Positions 8,678 through 17,312 are shown, counted from the stretch's first letter. The stretch is DNA of 64,000 nt from Streptomyces werraensis (GCA_014656175.1 BNBX01000016.1:49181-113180); one strand, 5' to 3'. The notes: generated from the sequence alone by a model not told the origin. Program-made: numbers and translations.

Positions 8678-8693
8678 GCGAGAGCGCTCTCGC
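8678..8693. promoter_or_regulatory. perfect 16-bp LacI-family operator
   Basis: GCGAGAGCGCTCTCGC is a perfect palindrome with the central CpG step usual for LacI-family sites and close to the GAGAGCGCTCTC class seen in Streptomyces sugar regulons. It lies between the laccase stop and the LacI start (GTG 8749), so the repressor probably regulates itself. Confidence 0.7.
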
Positions 8694-8748
8694 GGCCGGG
8701 CCGGTCGGGGCTATCCTTTCGGCCAACCGCCAGGTGAGGAGCCCCCAA

Positions 8749-9789
8749 GTGAGCGAGAGTGCGCCGCGTCCCACGCTGGAGGCCGTGGCCGCGCGGGCCG
8801 GGGTCTCCCGGGCCACCGTGTCCCGGGTGGTCAACGGCTCCGACGGAGTGCGCGAACCCCTGGCCGAACGCGTCCGGCGCGCGGTGGACGAACTCGGCTA
8901 CGTCCCCAACCAGGCCGCCCGCAGCCTCGTCACCCGGCGTCACGACGCGGTCGCCGTCATCGTGGCCGAACCGGAGACCCGCGTCTTCGCCGACCCCTTC
9001 TTCGCCCGGCAGCTGCGCGGCATCAGCAAGGAACTCACCGCCCACGACAACCAGCTGGTGCTGCTGCTCACCGAGGACCGCGACGACCACGCGCGCGTCG
9101 CCCGCTACCTCGCCGGCGGACACGTCGACGGCGCCCTGGTGTTCTCCCTGCACATCGACGATCCGCTGCCCGGACTGATCCGGCGCGCCGGACTGCCCAC
9201 GGTGTTCGGCGGCCGGCCGCACTGGAGCGGCGGCGAGGACGGCGTCCGCTACGTCGACACCGACAACCGGGGCGGCGCCCGTGACGCCGTGCGCCATCTC
9301 CTCGGCCTGGGCCGCCGCCGCATCGCGCACATCACCGGCGCCCTCGACCAGACCTCGGCGGTGGACCGGCTCGACGGGTTCCGGGACGTCATGGCCGACC
9401 CCGACCCGGCGCTCGTCGAGGAAGGCGACTTCACCGCCGCGAGCGGCGAGCGGGCGATGCGTGAACTGCTCGGCCGCCGCCCCGACCTGGACGCGGTGTT
9501 CGCGGGCAACGACCTGATGGCGGCGGGCGCCCTGCGGGCGCTGCGCGAGCACGGCCGGCGCGTGCCCGACGACGTCGCCGTGGTCGGCTTCGACGACATG
9601 CTGCCGATCGCCGAGCAGACCGAGCCCCCGCTCACCACGGTCCGTCAGGACATCGAGGAGATGGGCCGGCTGATGGCCCGGCTGCTGCTGCGCGACCTGG
9701 ACCGCAGCACCGCGCCCGACGAGCGCGAGGGCGCCGGGCCGACCGGGGTGGTGCTGCCGGTCACGCTGGTCCGCAGGAACTCCGCCTAG
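8749..9789 (+). CDS. LacI-family transcriptional regulator
   Basis: DNA-binding repressor of 346 residues. The N-terminal helix-turn-helix is PTLEAVAARAGVSRATVSRV, with the hinge-helix region ending in the typical YVPNQAARSLVTRR. The rest is a periplasmic-binding-protein-like sensor domain with the landmarks HVDGALVFS, YVDTDNRGGARDAVRHL (the segment contacting ligand) and DAVFAGNDLMAAGALRAL near the C-terminus. GTG 8749 is preferred over GTG 8734 because GAGGAG lies 7 nt before it. A perfect CpG-centred palindrome sits 56 nt upstream of the start, consistent with autoregulation. The likely effector is a sugar, and the regulated genes may include the adjacent oxidative block; both are inferred. 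Confidence 0.93.
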   Translation: MSESAPRPTLEAVAARAGVSRATVSRVVNGSDGVREPLAERVRRAVDELGYVPNQAARSLVTRRHDAVAVIVAEPETRVFADPFFARQLRGISKELTAHDNQLVLLLTEDRDDHARVARYLAGGHVDGALVFSLHIDDPLPGLIRRAGLPTVFGGRPHWSGGEDGVRYVDTDNRGGARDAVRHLLGLGRRRIAHITGALDQTSAVDRLDGFRDVMADPDPALVEEGDFTAASGERAMRELLGRRPDLDAVFAGNDLMAAGALRALREHGRRVPDDVAVVGFDDMLPIAEQTEPPLTTVRQDIEEMGRLMARLLLRDLDRSTAPDEREGAGPTGVVLPVTLVRRNSA

Positions 9790-9900
9790 GCCCCTCCGGC
9801 CCCGATCGGCCGCGGGCCGTCCGGGTGCCGTCCGGGCGATTGTCGGCGGAGGGTGGAAGACTCGGCGGAGCAGGCGACGGGACTCCCCTCAGGAGGCACC

Positions 9901-10695
9901 ATGCTCACCACCCGCTTCGTCGACGGCGCGCCCTGCTGGATCGACGTCACCGCGCCCGACCCCGAGGGCGCCGCGTCCTTCTACCGCGCCCTGTTCGGCT
10001 GGTCGTACCGCTCCGCGGGACCCGGGGGCGGCGGCTACGGCTTCCTCGAGAGGGCGGGCCGGATCGTCGCGGGCTGCGCGCCGCTCACCGGCGACCGGGA
10101 CCCGGCCGCCTGGACCGTGTACTTCCGCAGCTCCGACGCCGACGCCACCGCCGACGCGGTCCGCAAGGCCCGGGGAAGCGTGCCCGCGCCGCCGGTCACC
10201 GTGGGGGAGCAGGGCAGGTCGGCGGTCCTCGCCGACCAGATGGGCGCCGCCTTCGGCGTGTGGCAGCCCGGGAAGCGCGGGGGACTGGAGTCGGCCGGCG
10301 AGGCGGGCAGCCTCTGCTGGGCCGAGCTGTACACGCCGGACATCGCGCGCGCCGCCGCCTTCTACCACGCGGTCCTCGGCTGGGAGACGTCCGCGGTGAG
10401 TTTCCCCGGCGGCGTCTACACGTCGGTCAGCCCACAGGGGACGGGGGAGGAAGGCGCGTTCGGCGGGATGGTGCCGCTCGCAGACGACCCCGTCGAGGCG
10501 GCGGAGAGCCGGCCCCACTGGCTGCCGTACATCGGCGCCGAGGACCCGGACGCCGTGGCCGCGCGCGCCGCCGAGCTGGGCGGCCGGGTGCGGATGCCCC
10601 CCACCTCGATCCCCGGGGTGGGCCGGCTGGCCCGCCTGGAGGACCCGTACGGCGCGCGCTTCGCGGTGCTCAGGGGCGACCCGCGCGAGACCTGA
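9901..10695 (+). CDS. VOC (glyoxalase/bleomycin-resistance) family protein with two tandem modules
   Basis: The 264-residue protein has two homologous vicinal-oxygen-chelate modules, about 5-120 and 135-260. Each starts with a beta-strand plus helix reading CWIDVTAPDPEGAASFYRALFGW and LCWAELYTPDIARAAAFYHAVLGW. This layout is that of the mycobacterial 27-kDa antigen (CFP30B) group, common in Streptomyces, whose reactions are undefined. ATG 9901 follows CAGGAGGCACC, a strong ribosome binding site; an in-frame GTG at 9853 has none. A long hairpin overlaps the stop. No metal-binding set could be assigned with confidence. Confidence 0.85.
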   Translation: MLTTRFVDGAPCWIDVTAPDPEGAASFYRALFGWSYRSAGPGGGGYGFLERAGRIVAGCAPLTGDRDPAAWTVYFRSSDADATADAVRKARGSVPAPPVTVGEQGRSAVLADQMGAAFGVWQPGKRGGLESAGEAGSLCWAELYTPDIARAAAFYHAVLGWETSAVSFPGGVYTSVSPQGTGEEGAFGGMVPLADDPVEAAESRPHWLPYIGAEDPDAVAARAAELGGRVRMPPTSIPGVGRLARLEDPYGARFAVLRGDPRET

Positions 10696-10737
10696 CGTCC
10701 GGCGCGCCGCCGTGCGCGGCCGGTGAGCCGGACGTCA
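10693..10737 (+). terminator. hairpin at the VOC gene stop
   Basis: TGACGTCCGG (10693-10702, containing the stop codon) pairs perfectly with CCGGACGTCA (10728-10737) around a GC-rich 25-nt loop that can itself fold. There is no U-tract, as is common for Streptomyces terminators. Confidence 0.5.
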
Positions 10738-10845
10738 TCATCGTGGCCGCCGCGCGGGTTCCGCAGGGCCGGGGCCGCCGCCCCGGGGCCGGGCGTTGAT
10801 GTCGCGTTGATCGAACGTTTTTCACGCTCGGGCACGCTTCCGGCC

Positions 10846-11094
10846 ATGCACACCGACACGTTGACGCCGCCCGACCTCTCCTGGCAGGAGGAGGCCCTGT
10901 GCGCGCAGACCGGGGGAGACTTCTTCTTCCCCGAGCCCGGCAGCTCGGTCCGCGAGGCCAAGCGCATCTGCGGCCTGTGCCCCATCCGCGCCACCTGCCT
11001 GGAGTACGCCCTCACGCACGACATGCGCTTCGGCGTGTGGGGCGGCCTGTCGGAGAAGGAACGCCACGCCCTGCGGCGCACCGACTCCCGGTAG
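10846..11094 (+). CDS. WhiB-like (Wbl) iron-sulfur regulator
   Basis: 82-residue Wbl protein. It has the four-cysteine pattern that binds a [4Fe-4S] cluster: one Cys in EEALCAQTGGDFFFPEPG, then CGLCPIRATC with the C-x2-C-x5-C spacing. The downstream motif GVWGGLSEKERHALRR is the conserved beta-turn plus basic C-terminus. Wbl proteins act as redox- or NO-sensitive transcription factors, usually by binding region 4 of the principal sigma factor, and control development or resistance in Streptomyces. ATG 10846 is the first plausible start; no clear Shine-Dalgarno sequence precedes it. Which Wbl letter it is cannot be settled from sequence alone. Confidence 0.93.
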   Translation: MHTDTLTPPDLSWQEEALCAQTGGDFFFPEPGSSVREAKRICGLCPIRATCLEYALTHDMRFGVWGGLSEKERHALRRTDSR

Positions 11095-11109
11095 CCGCCC
11101 CGGCCGCGT

Positions 11110-12084
11110 TCAGCCCGCGGCGCGGGCCGCCATCCGGGCCTTGCGGGCGGCGAGCTTCTCGTCGAACTTGCGCGCCTCGGCGTCCAGCCCGCCGAGGAAC
11201 AGGCCGAGCTCCTCCTGCGCCTTGAGGCCCTCCGGGCCCAGCCCGTCGATCTCCATGATCTTCAGGAAGCGCAGCACCGGCTGCAGCACGTCGTCGTGGT
11301 GGATGCGCATGTTGTAGACCTCGCCGATCGCCATCTGGGCGGCGGCGCGTTCGAAGCCGGGGATGCCGTGGCCGGGCATGCGGAAGTTCACCACCACGTC
11401 GCGCACCGCCTGCATCGTCAGGTCGGGGGCGAGCTCGAACGCCGCCTTCAGCAGGTTCCGGTAGAACACCATGTGCAGGTTCTCGTCGGTCGCGATGCGC
11501 GCCAGCATGCGGTCGCAGACCGGATCGCCGGACTGGTGCCCGGTGTTGCGGTGCGAGATGCGGGTGGCCAGCTCCTGGAAGGCCACGTAGGCGACGGAGT
11601 GCAGCATCGAGTGCCGGTTGTCCGACTCGAAGCCCTCGCTCATGTGCGCCATGCGGAACTGCTCGAGCTTGTCCGGGTCCACGGCGCGCGAGGCGAGCAG
11701 GTAGTCGCGCATCACGATGCCGTGGCGGCCCTCTTCCGCCGTCCAGCGGTGCACCCAGGTCCCCCAGGCGCCGTCGCGCCCGAACAGGGAGGCGATCTCG
11801 TGGTGGTAGCTGGGGAGGTTGTCCTCCGTCAGCAGGTTCACCACGAGCGCGATCCGGCCGACCTCGGTGACCTTCGACTGCTCCTTGTCCCAGGCCTCGC
11901 CGTCCTCGAAGAAGCCCGGGAAGTTGCGCCCGTCGCTCCACGGCACGTACTCGTGCGGCATCCAGTCCTTGGCGACCTTCAGATGCCGGTCGAGCTCCTT
12001 CTCGACCACTTCCTCCAGCGCGTACAACAGCCGGGCGTCGGTCCAGACGGAGGGGCTGCCGATGTGGGCAGGAGTGAGTGTCAC
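11110..12084 (-). CDS. diiron acyl-ACP desaturase
   Basis: Soluble stearoyl-ACP desaturase-type enzyme of 324 residues that introduces double bonds into acyl-ACP. The diiron ligands are visible as TAEEGRHGIVMRDY (E-x2-H) and TDENLHMVFY (E-x2-H), each paired with an earlier Glu (EVVEKELDRHLK and HRNTGH-region helices). GTG 12084 (V-T-L-T-P-A-H) with GGAG 6 nt upstream is preferred; the frame stays open to 12195 only because it reads through the repeat array upstream. Three tandem 15-bp palindromic repeats at 12141-12185 probably hold the operator. The gene lies downstream of ddaH on the same strand. Confidence 0.92.
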   Translation of the reverse strand: MTLTPAHIGSPSVWTDARLLYALEEVVEKELDRHLKVAKDWMPHEYVPWSDGRNFPGFFEDGEAWDKEQSKVTEVGRIALVVNLLTEDNLPSYHHEIASLFGRDGAWGTWVHRWTAEEGRHGIVMRDYLLASRAVDPDKLEQFRMAHMSEGFESDNRHSMLHSVAYVAFQELATRISHRNTGHQSGDPVCDRMLARIATDENLHMVFYRNLLKAAFELAPDLTMQAVRDVVVNFRMPGHGIPGFERAAAQMAIGEVYNMRIHHDDVLQPVLRFLKIMEIDGLGPEGLKAQEELGLFLGGLDAEARKFDEKLAARKARMAARAAG

Positions 12085-12140
12085 GGGTGGCTCCAGGGGG
12101 ACGGGGACATGCGGACGTGCCGGCGAGCGGGCCGGACAAC

Positions 12141-12185
12141 CTACGGCATCGTAGGCTACGTACCCGTAGGTTACGAAGCCGTAGG
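12141..12185. repeat. three tandem 15-bp palindromic repeats upstream of the desaturase
   Basis: Three abutting 15-bp units (12141-12155, 12156-12170, 12171-12185), each of the form YTACG-N4-CGTAGG. Every unit is itself a dyad, and the array can also be read as overlapping dyads between units. A TAGGTT -10-like hexamer on the minus strand overlaps its downstream edge. The position, 57 nt or more before the GTG start, fits an operator for a dimeric regulator of the TetR kind; no such gene is in the window. Confidence 0.7.
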
Positions 12186-12240
12186 CTAAGGGCACCGTAA
12201 AAGGCCGTGACCAGCGAAGGTCCCCGCTCCCGGGTGCCGG

Positions 12241-13017
12241 TCAGGCGTACAGGTCCCGCAGCCGCACCGACAGGCAGGTCACGCAGCCCTCGAGCTTCTC
12301 GAACTCGCCGATGTCCACCGGCACCGGCTCGTACCCGAGGTCCGCGAACAGCTCCGCCGTCTTCGGGGCGCTCGCCGCCATCAGCAGCTTGTCGCCGCCC
12401 AGGCACACCACGTGCGCCCCGGACGGCTCCGGCACCGGCAGGAACCGCGGGAACAGCGACGGGGCGTCCATGTGCGGGATGTGCCCGACGACCGTCCCGT
12501 CGGGCAGCGCGGTGACCGCCGACTTCAGATGCAGCACCTTGGCGACCGGCACGGCGACCACCCGCGCGCCCAGAGGCTCGAACGCGGCCCGCACCTGCTG
12601 CACCCCGGCCGCGTTGGTGCGCCCGCCGCGGCCCACGTACACCGTGTCGCCGATCTTCAGGACGTCGCCGCCGTCCAGCGTGCCCGGCTCCCACACCCAG
12701 TTCACCGAGCAGCCCAGGGACGCCACGGCCTCCTCGACCCCGAGGGTCTCGGCACGCCGCGACCCGGCGCCGGAGCGCGCGATCAGCGCCACGTTGCGGA
12801 ACATCACCACCGTGTCCTCCACGAACACGGAGTCCGGGCAGTCGTCGGCCGGGTCCACCTCGACGGTCTCCCAGCCGTGCGCCCGCAAGGCCTCCGTGTA
12901 CGCCTCCCACTGCCGCACGGCGAGGTCGACGTCCACCTCCTCCCGCTCGACATGGGTCACCAGCCCTTCGGCGAGGCAGGGCGCGGGACGGCGTACGAGG
13001 GCCTTCTTGCTGGGCAC
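12241..13017 (-). CDS. ddaH: dimethylargininase (DDAH)
   Basis: Hydrolyses N-omega-methylated arginine to citrulline and methylamines. The 258-residue protein shows the amidinotransferase/DDAH fold: DCPDSVFVEDTVVMF with the substrate-binding Asp/Glu, WVWEPGTLDGGDVLKIGDTVYVG, the catalytic His in VLHLKSAVTALPDG, and the catalytic Cys in KLEGCVTCLSVRLRDLYA at the C-terminus. GTG 13017 follows GAAAGG at normal distance. It lies 153 nt downstream of the UvrA-like gene and upstream of the desaturase on the same strand. In Streptomyces the enzyme may release arginine or citrulline from methylated protein; physiological role unproven. Confidence 0.93.
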   Translation of the reverse strand: MPSKKALVRRPAPCLAEGLVTHVEREEVDVDLAVRQWEAYTEALRAHGWETVEVDPADDCPDSVFVEDTVVMFRNVALIARSGAGSRRAETLGVEEAVASLGCSVNWVWEPGTLDGGDVLKIGDTVYVGRGGRTNAAGVQQVRAAFEPLGARVVAVPVAKVLHLKSAVTALPDGTVVGHIPHMDAPSLFPRFLPVPEPSGAHVVCLGGDKLLMAASAPKTAELFADLGYEPVPVDIGEFEKLEGCVTCLSVRLRDLYA

Positions 13018-13170
13018 GGGTTCGCCTTTCGGAGGTCGGACGTGCTGGTGGTCGGGGCATCACAGCCCGTGCGGGGCCGGTCGGCCACGGGCCCCGGCCC
13101 CGCCATCATGCAGTCCGCCGCCCGACGGGACCAACCCGGACCCCGACGGATGTACCCCGGGTAACCCCGT

Positions 13171-15435
13171 TCAGCCCACGGCCCGCCGCAGATGCTCCCC
13201 GGTGGAGGACCCCGGCGCCCGCAGCAGCTCGGCCGGCGTGCCCTCGAACACCACCCGGCCGCCGTCCCGCCCGCCGCCCGGACCCAGGTCGACCACGTGG
13301 TCCGCGTGCGCCACCACCTGGAGGTTGTGCTCGACCACGACCACCGTGTTCCCCGCGTCCACCAGCCGGTCCAGCAGGCCGAGCAGACCGTCCACGTCCG
13401 CCATGTGCAGCCCGGTCGTCGGCTCGTCCAGCACGAACACCGCGCCGTCCCGGTGCAGCCGGGTGGCCAGCTTCAGCCGCTGCCGCTCCCCGCCGGACAG
13501 GGTGGACAGCGGCTGGCCCAGCGTGAGGTAGGTGAGCCCGACGTCCCGCAGGGCGCGCAGCCGCCTCCGTACGCCCGTGTCCTGGAAGAAGTCCAGGGCC
13601 TCGCCCGCGGTCATCTCCAGCACGTCGGCCACCGAACGGCCGCCGACGGTCAGGCGGAGCACCTCCTCGCCGAAACGCCGACCCTCGCAGTCCGGGCAGG
13701 TGGTGGTCACCGGGTCCATGAACGCCAGGTCGGTGTGAAGGATCCCCCGGCCGCCACAGGTCGCGCAGGCCCCGGTGGAGTTGAAGCTGAACAGCCCCGG
13801 TTCCGCGCCCGTCTCCCGCGCGAAGATCTTCCGCACGGTGTCCATGATCCCGAGGTACGTGGCGGGGGTGGAGCGTCCGGAGATGCCGATGGACGACTGG
13901 TCGACGACCACGGCCTCGGGGTGCGCGTCGGTGAACTCGGCCACCAGGGTGCTCTTCCCCGATCCCGCCACCCCGGTGACCGCGGTCAGCACCCCGGCCG
14001 GGAAGCTCACGGTGACGTCCCGCAGGTTGTGCCGGGCCGCTCCCTTCACCCACAGCTCGCCGGCGGGGGCGCGCACCTCGGTCTTCACCTCCGTACGCCG
14101 CCCGAGGCAGCGTCCCGTGAGGGTGCCGGAGGCGGCCAGCTCCGCAGGCGTCCCCTCGAACACCACCCGGCCGCCCTCGGCGCCCCCGCCCGGCCCCATG
14201 TCGACGACGTGGTCGGCCAGCGCGATGACGTCCGGGTCGTGCTCGACGACCAGCACGGTGTTGCCCTTGTCCCGCAGCCGCAGCAGCAGTTCGCCCAGCC
14301 GGTGCACGTCCCGCGGGTGCAGCCCGACGCTCGGCTCGTCGAAGACGTAGGTCATCCCGGACAGGCTGGAGCCCAGGTGCCGTACGGTCTTCAGCCGCTG
14401 GCCCTCACCACCGGAGAGCGTGGACGTCTCCCGGTCGAGGGAGAGATAACCGAGGCCGATCCTCTCGATCCGCTCCAGCGCGGCGACGGCGGCCGCGGCG
14501 ACCGGCCCGGCCACCGGGCCGTCGATCTCCCGCAGCACCGGGATCAGGTCGCACACCTGCATCGCCGAGAGATCGGCGATGTTCCGCCCGTCGATCCGGG
14601 AGGCCAGGGCCGCCTGGTTGAGCCGCGCCCCGCCGCAGTCGGGGCAGACGCCCTCGGTGAGGAACTCCCGCACCATGTCACGGGTCTTCTGGCTCATCCC
14701 CTCCAGGTCCCGCTTGAGATACAGCCGTTCGAAGCGGTCGGCCAGTCCCTCGTACCCGGTCGTCCAGGTGCCGCCCGTGCCCTGCACGGTGACCTTGCTG
14801 CCGGGCCTCCCCCGCATCAGGAACTCCCGTTCGGCGGCCGTGAACGCACGCACCGGCTTGTGCGGGTCCAGGTCCCCGCTGTTGGTGTACGCCTGCCCCT
14901 GCCAGGTGCCCGGTGCGAACGGCGGGAACCGGACCGCCCCCTCGGCGAGGGAGCGGTCCGGGTCGAGGATGCGGTCCCAGTCCGGCCGCACGGTCCGGCC
15001 CAGTCCGTCGCAGCCGGGACACATGCCCGACGGGTCGTTGAACGAGTACGCGGTCGCCGGGCCCGCGCCCGGGGTGCCGTGCCGGGAGAACAGCACCCGC
15101 AGCACCGAGTGCACGTCCGTCATCGTGCCCACCGTCGACCGGGAGTGGCCGCCGACCGGCCGCTGGTCGACGACGATCACCGGCGTCAGGTGCTCCAGCG
15201 CCCGCGCGTGCGGCCGCTCGTACTTGGGCAGCCGGTTGCGCACGAACCAGGTGTACGTCTCGTTCAGCTGCCGCTGCGACTCGACCGCGATCGTGTCGAA
15301 GACGACCGACGACTTCCCCGACCCCGAGACGCCGGTGAACACGGTCAGCCGGCCCTTCGGGATGCGGAGCGAGACGTCCCTGAGGTTGTTCTCGGTGGCC
15401 CCGGTGATGGTGATGAAGCTGTCCTGCTGGGTCAT
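13171..15435 (-). CDS. UvrA-like ABC ATPase (short class, drug-resistance type)
   Basis: 754-residue UvrA homologue with two ABC ATPase halves: Walker A GVSGSGKSS near residue 35 and GVAGSGKST in the second half, signatures LSGGEGQRLK and LSGGERQRLK, and D-E-P motifs (VFDEPSVGLHP, VLDEPTTGLH). Zinc-type Cys pairs are visible (CPGCDG, CPDCGG, CATCGG, CPDCEG). At about 200 residues less than repair UvrA it belongs to the shorter class that includes drug-intercalation resistance proteins such as DrrC, and it probably acts as a DNA-drug sensor rather than in standard excision repair. It sits 10 nt downstream of an ABC-F resistance-type gene in the same direction, suggesting a two-gene resistance operon. 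Confidence 0.9.
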   Translation of the reverse strand: MTQQDSFITITGATENNLRDVSLRIPKGRLTVFTGVSGSGKSSVVFDTIAVESQRQLNETYTWFVRNRLPKYERPHARALEHLTPVIVVDQRPVGGHSRSTVGTMTDVHSVLRVLFSRHGTPGAGPATAYSFNDPSGMCPGCDGLGRTVRPDWDRILDPDRSLAEGAVRFPPFAPGTWQGQAYTNSGDLDPHKPVRAFTAAEREFLMRGRPGSKVTVQGTGGTWTTGYEGLADRFERLYLKRDLEGMSQKTRDMVREFLTEGVCPDCGGARLNQAALASRIDGRNIADLSAMQVCDLIPVLREIDGPVAGPVAAAAVAALERIERIGLGYLSLDRETSTLSGGEGQRLKTVRHLGSSLSGMTYVFDEPSVGLHPRDVHRLGELLLRLRDKGNTVLVVEHDPDVIALADHVVDMGPGGGAEGGRVVFEGTPAELAASGTLTGRCLGRRTEVKTEVRAPAGELWVKGAARHNLRDVTVSFPAGVLTAVTGVAGSGKSTLVAEFTDAHPEAVVVDQSSIGISGRSTPATYLGIMDTVRKIFARETGAEPGLFSFNSTGACATCGGRGILHTDLAFMDPVTTTCPDCEGRRFGEEVLRLTVGGRSVADVLEMTAGEALDFFQDTGVRRRLRALRDVGLTYLTLGQPLSTLSGGERQRLKLATRLHRDGAVFVLDEPTTGLHMADVDGLLGLLDRLVDAGNTVVVVEHNLQVVAHADHVVDLGPGGGRDGGRVVFEGTPAELLRAPGSSTGEHLRRAVG

Positions 15436-15445
15436 GCCGCCGACG

Positions 15446-17068
15446 CTAGGCGGAAAACCCGACAGCTTCTGGCGTGATTTCCTTCAGCTCCCCTCCCTCC
15501 GCCAGCAGCCAGCGGGTGATGCCGATCGACTTCAGGAACGGCAGGTCGTGACTGGCCACGACCAGCGCCCCCTCGAACGACTCCAGCGCCGTGGTGAGCT
15601 GCCGGACGCTCGCCATGTCCAGGTTGTTCGTCGGCTCGTCCAGCATCAGCAGCTGCGGCGCGGGCTCCGCCAGCATCAGTGCCGCCAGAGTCGCCCGGAA
15701 GCGCTCGCCGCCGGACAGCGTGGCCGCCCGCTGGTCGGCGCGGGCGCCCCGGAAGAGGAAGCGGGCCAGCCGTGCCCTGATCCGGTTGTCGGTGGCGTCC
15801 GGCGCGAACCGCGCCACGTTCTCCGCCACCGTCAGCTCCGGGTCGAGGACGTCGAGCCGCTGCGGCAGGAACCGCAGCGGGACGTGCGCCGTCGCCTCGC
15901 CCGACACCGGGGGCAGCTCCCCGGCGATCGTGCGCAGCAGCGTCGTCTTCCCGGCGCCGTTGCGCCCGATCAGCGCCACCCGCTCCGGGCCCCGCAGGTC
16001 GAGGCCCTTCACCCGGGCGCCGTACGCCGGCTCCAGATCCATCAGGGTGAGGACCTGGCGCCCCGGCGGCACGGCGGTGAAGGGCAGGTCGACGCGGATC
16101 TCGTCGTCGTCCCGCACCGCTTCCACCGCGTCGTCGAGCCGTTCCCTGGCCTCGGCGAGCTTCTCCTCGTGCATGATGCGGTGCTTGCCGGCGGAGACCT
16201 GCGCCGCGCGCTTGCGCGCACCCATGACGATCTTCGGTTCGCGTTTCTGCTCCCACATCTTCTGGCCGTAGCGCTTGCGGCGGGCCAGCTTCACCTGGGC
16301 GTCGGTCAGTTCGCGCTTCTGCTTGCGGAGGTCGGCCTCGGCGGCACGCACCATGCGCTCCGCCGCCTCCTGCTCCACGGCCAGCGCCTCCTCGTACGCG
16401 GTGTAGTTGCCGCCGTACCAGTGGATGCCGCCCGGGCGCAGGTCCGCGATCTGGTCGACCAGGTCGAGCAGTTCCCGGTCGTGGCTCACCACGACCAGGA
16501 CGCCCTGCCAGTTCTCGACGGCCGCGTACAGCCGTCTGCGGGCGTACAGGTCGAGGTTGTTGGTGGGTTCGTCGAGCAGCAGCACGTCGGGACGGCTCAG
16601 CAGCAGCGCGGCCAGCCGCAGCATGACCGACTCGCCGCCGGACACCTCGCCGACGGTGCGGTCCAGGCCGATGTGGCCGAGACCCAGTTCGCCGAGCGTG
16701 GCCAGGGCCCGCTCCTCGACGTCCCAGTCGTCGCCGACGGCCTCGAAGTGCTCCTCCGCCACGTCGCCCGCCTCGATGGCGTGCAGCGCGGCCCGCTTCC
16801 GGGCGATGCCGAGGGCCTCGTCGACCCGCAGCGCGGTGTCCAGCGTGACGGTCTGCGGCAGCCGGCCCACCTCGCCGGACACCTTGACGGAGCCCTCCGT
16901 GGGGGTGAGCTCCCCGGCGATCAGCTTGAGCAGGGTCGACTTGCCGGAGCCGTTGAGGCCGACGAGGCCGGTGCGGCCCGGGCCGAAGGCCACGTCGAGG
17001 TCCTCGAGGACGACGGTGCCGTCGGGCCAGGTGAAGGAGAGGGAGTGACAGGTGAGAGAAGCTGACAT
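15446..17068 (-). CDS. ABC-F ribosome-protection ATPase
   Basis: 540-residue ABC-F protein: two ATPase domains (Walker A GLNGSGKST and GRNGAGKTT; signatures VSGGE and LSGGE; LLLDEPTNNLD and LMLDEPTNNLD) with no membrane segment. The linker (about 230-310) is strongly basic and helical (KRYGQKMWEQKREPK and following). ABC-F proteins of this type enter the ribosomal E site and displace bound antibiotics or relieve stalling. ATG 17068 is the family N-terminus; the upstream open frame is leader RNA. The leader has a near-consensus promoter and a terminator-like hairpin, as expected for attenuation-controlled ABC-F genes. The UvrA-like gene follows. Confidence 0.9.
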   Translation of the reverse strand: MSASLTCHSLSFTWPDGTVVLEDLDVAFGPGRTGLVGLNGSGKSTLLKLIAGELTPTEGSVKVSGEVGRLPQTVTLDTALRVDEALGIARKRAALHAIEAGDVAEEHFEAVGDDWDVEERALATLGELGLGHIGLDRTVGEVSGGESVMLRLAALLLSRPDVLLLDEPTNNLDLYARRRLYAAVENWQGVLVVVSHDRELLDLVDQIADLRPGGIHWYGGNYTAYEEALAVEQEAAERMVRAAEADLRKQKRELTDAQVKLARRKRYGQKMWEQKREPKIVMGARKRAAQVSAGKHRIMHEEKLAEARERLDDAVEAVRDDDEIRVDLPFTAVPPGRQVLTLMDLEPAYGARVKGLDLRGPERVALIGRNGAGKTTLLRTIAGELPPVSGEATAHVPLRFLPQRLDVLDPELTVAENVARFAPDATDNRIRARLARFLFRGARADQRAATLSGGERFRATLAALMLAEPAPQLLMLDEPTNNLDMASVRQLTTALESFEGALVVASHDLPFLKSIGITRWLLAEGGELKEITPEAVGFSA

Positions 17069-17164
17069 GCGGGCCTTCCGCGGTTGCGTGGGTCGATCAG
17101 GGGCACACGCGTATCGAGACACCGCGGGACGACGACCGGCAGCCGGGAAGGACATCCGTGGCAT

Positions 17165-17200
17165 GAGAAAAGCCCCGTTGCGGAGGGACCGCAAGGACGG
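17165..17200 (-). promoter_or_regulatory. candidate transcription attenuator in the ABC-F leader
   Basis: On the minus strand TTGCGG and CCGCAA (17194-17189 and 17183-17178) form a perfect stem around a 5-nt loop, followed by ACGGGGC and then TTTT (17171-17168). The hairpin is about 100 nt before the ABC-F start and inside the leader. It looks like an intrinsic terminator that would be opened when a ribosome stalls upstream. No leader peptide could be assigned. Confidence 0.5.
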
Positions 17201-17312
17201 CTCGAACGCCGAGGTCGCACGCAGCGCACACACCTGACCGGTGTGAGGCGGTGTCTCAGAACCTCAGACGAGCAACGTCCTTCTCCCATCGACGGCAACA
17301 GAACCGCCCATG

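Noticed and set aside
12085..12195. 37-residue N-terminal extension of the desaturase
   Set aside because: The extension is the translation of the repeat array; GTG 12084 has a good ribosome binding site and matches the family start.
13171..15435. Housekeeping excinuclease UvrA
   Set aside because: At 754 residues with reduced insertion domains it is too short; repair UvrA is normally about 950-1000 residues.
17264..17311. 15-residue ORF as leader peptide of the ABC-F gene
   Set aside because: Its ATG lies only 2 nt past the -10 box and thus upstream of the expected transcription start, so it would not be in the mRNA. No alternative leader peptide with a good ribosome binding site was found.
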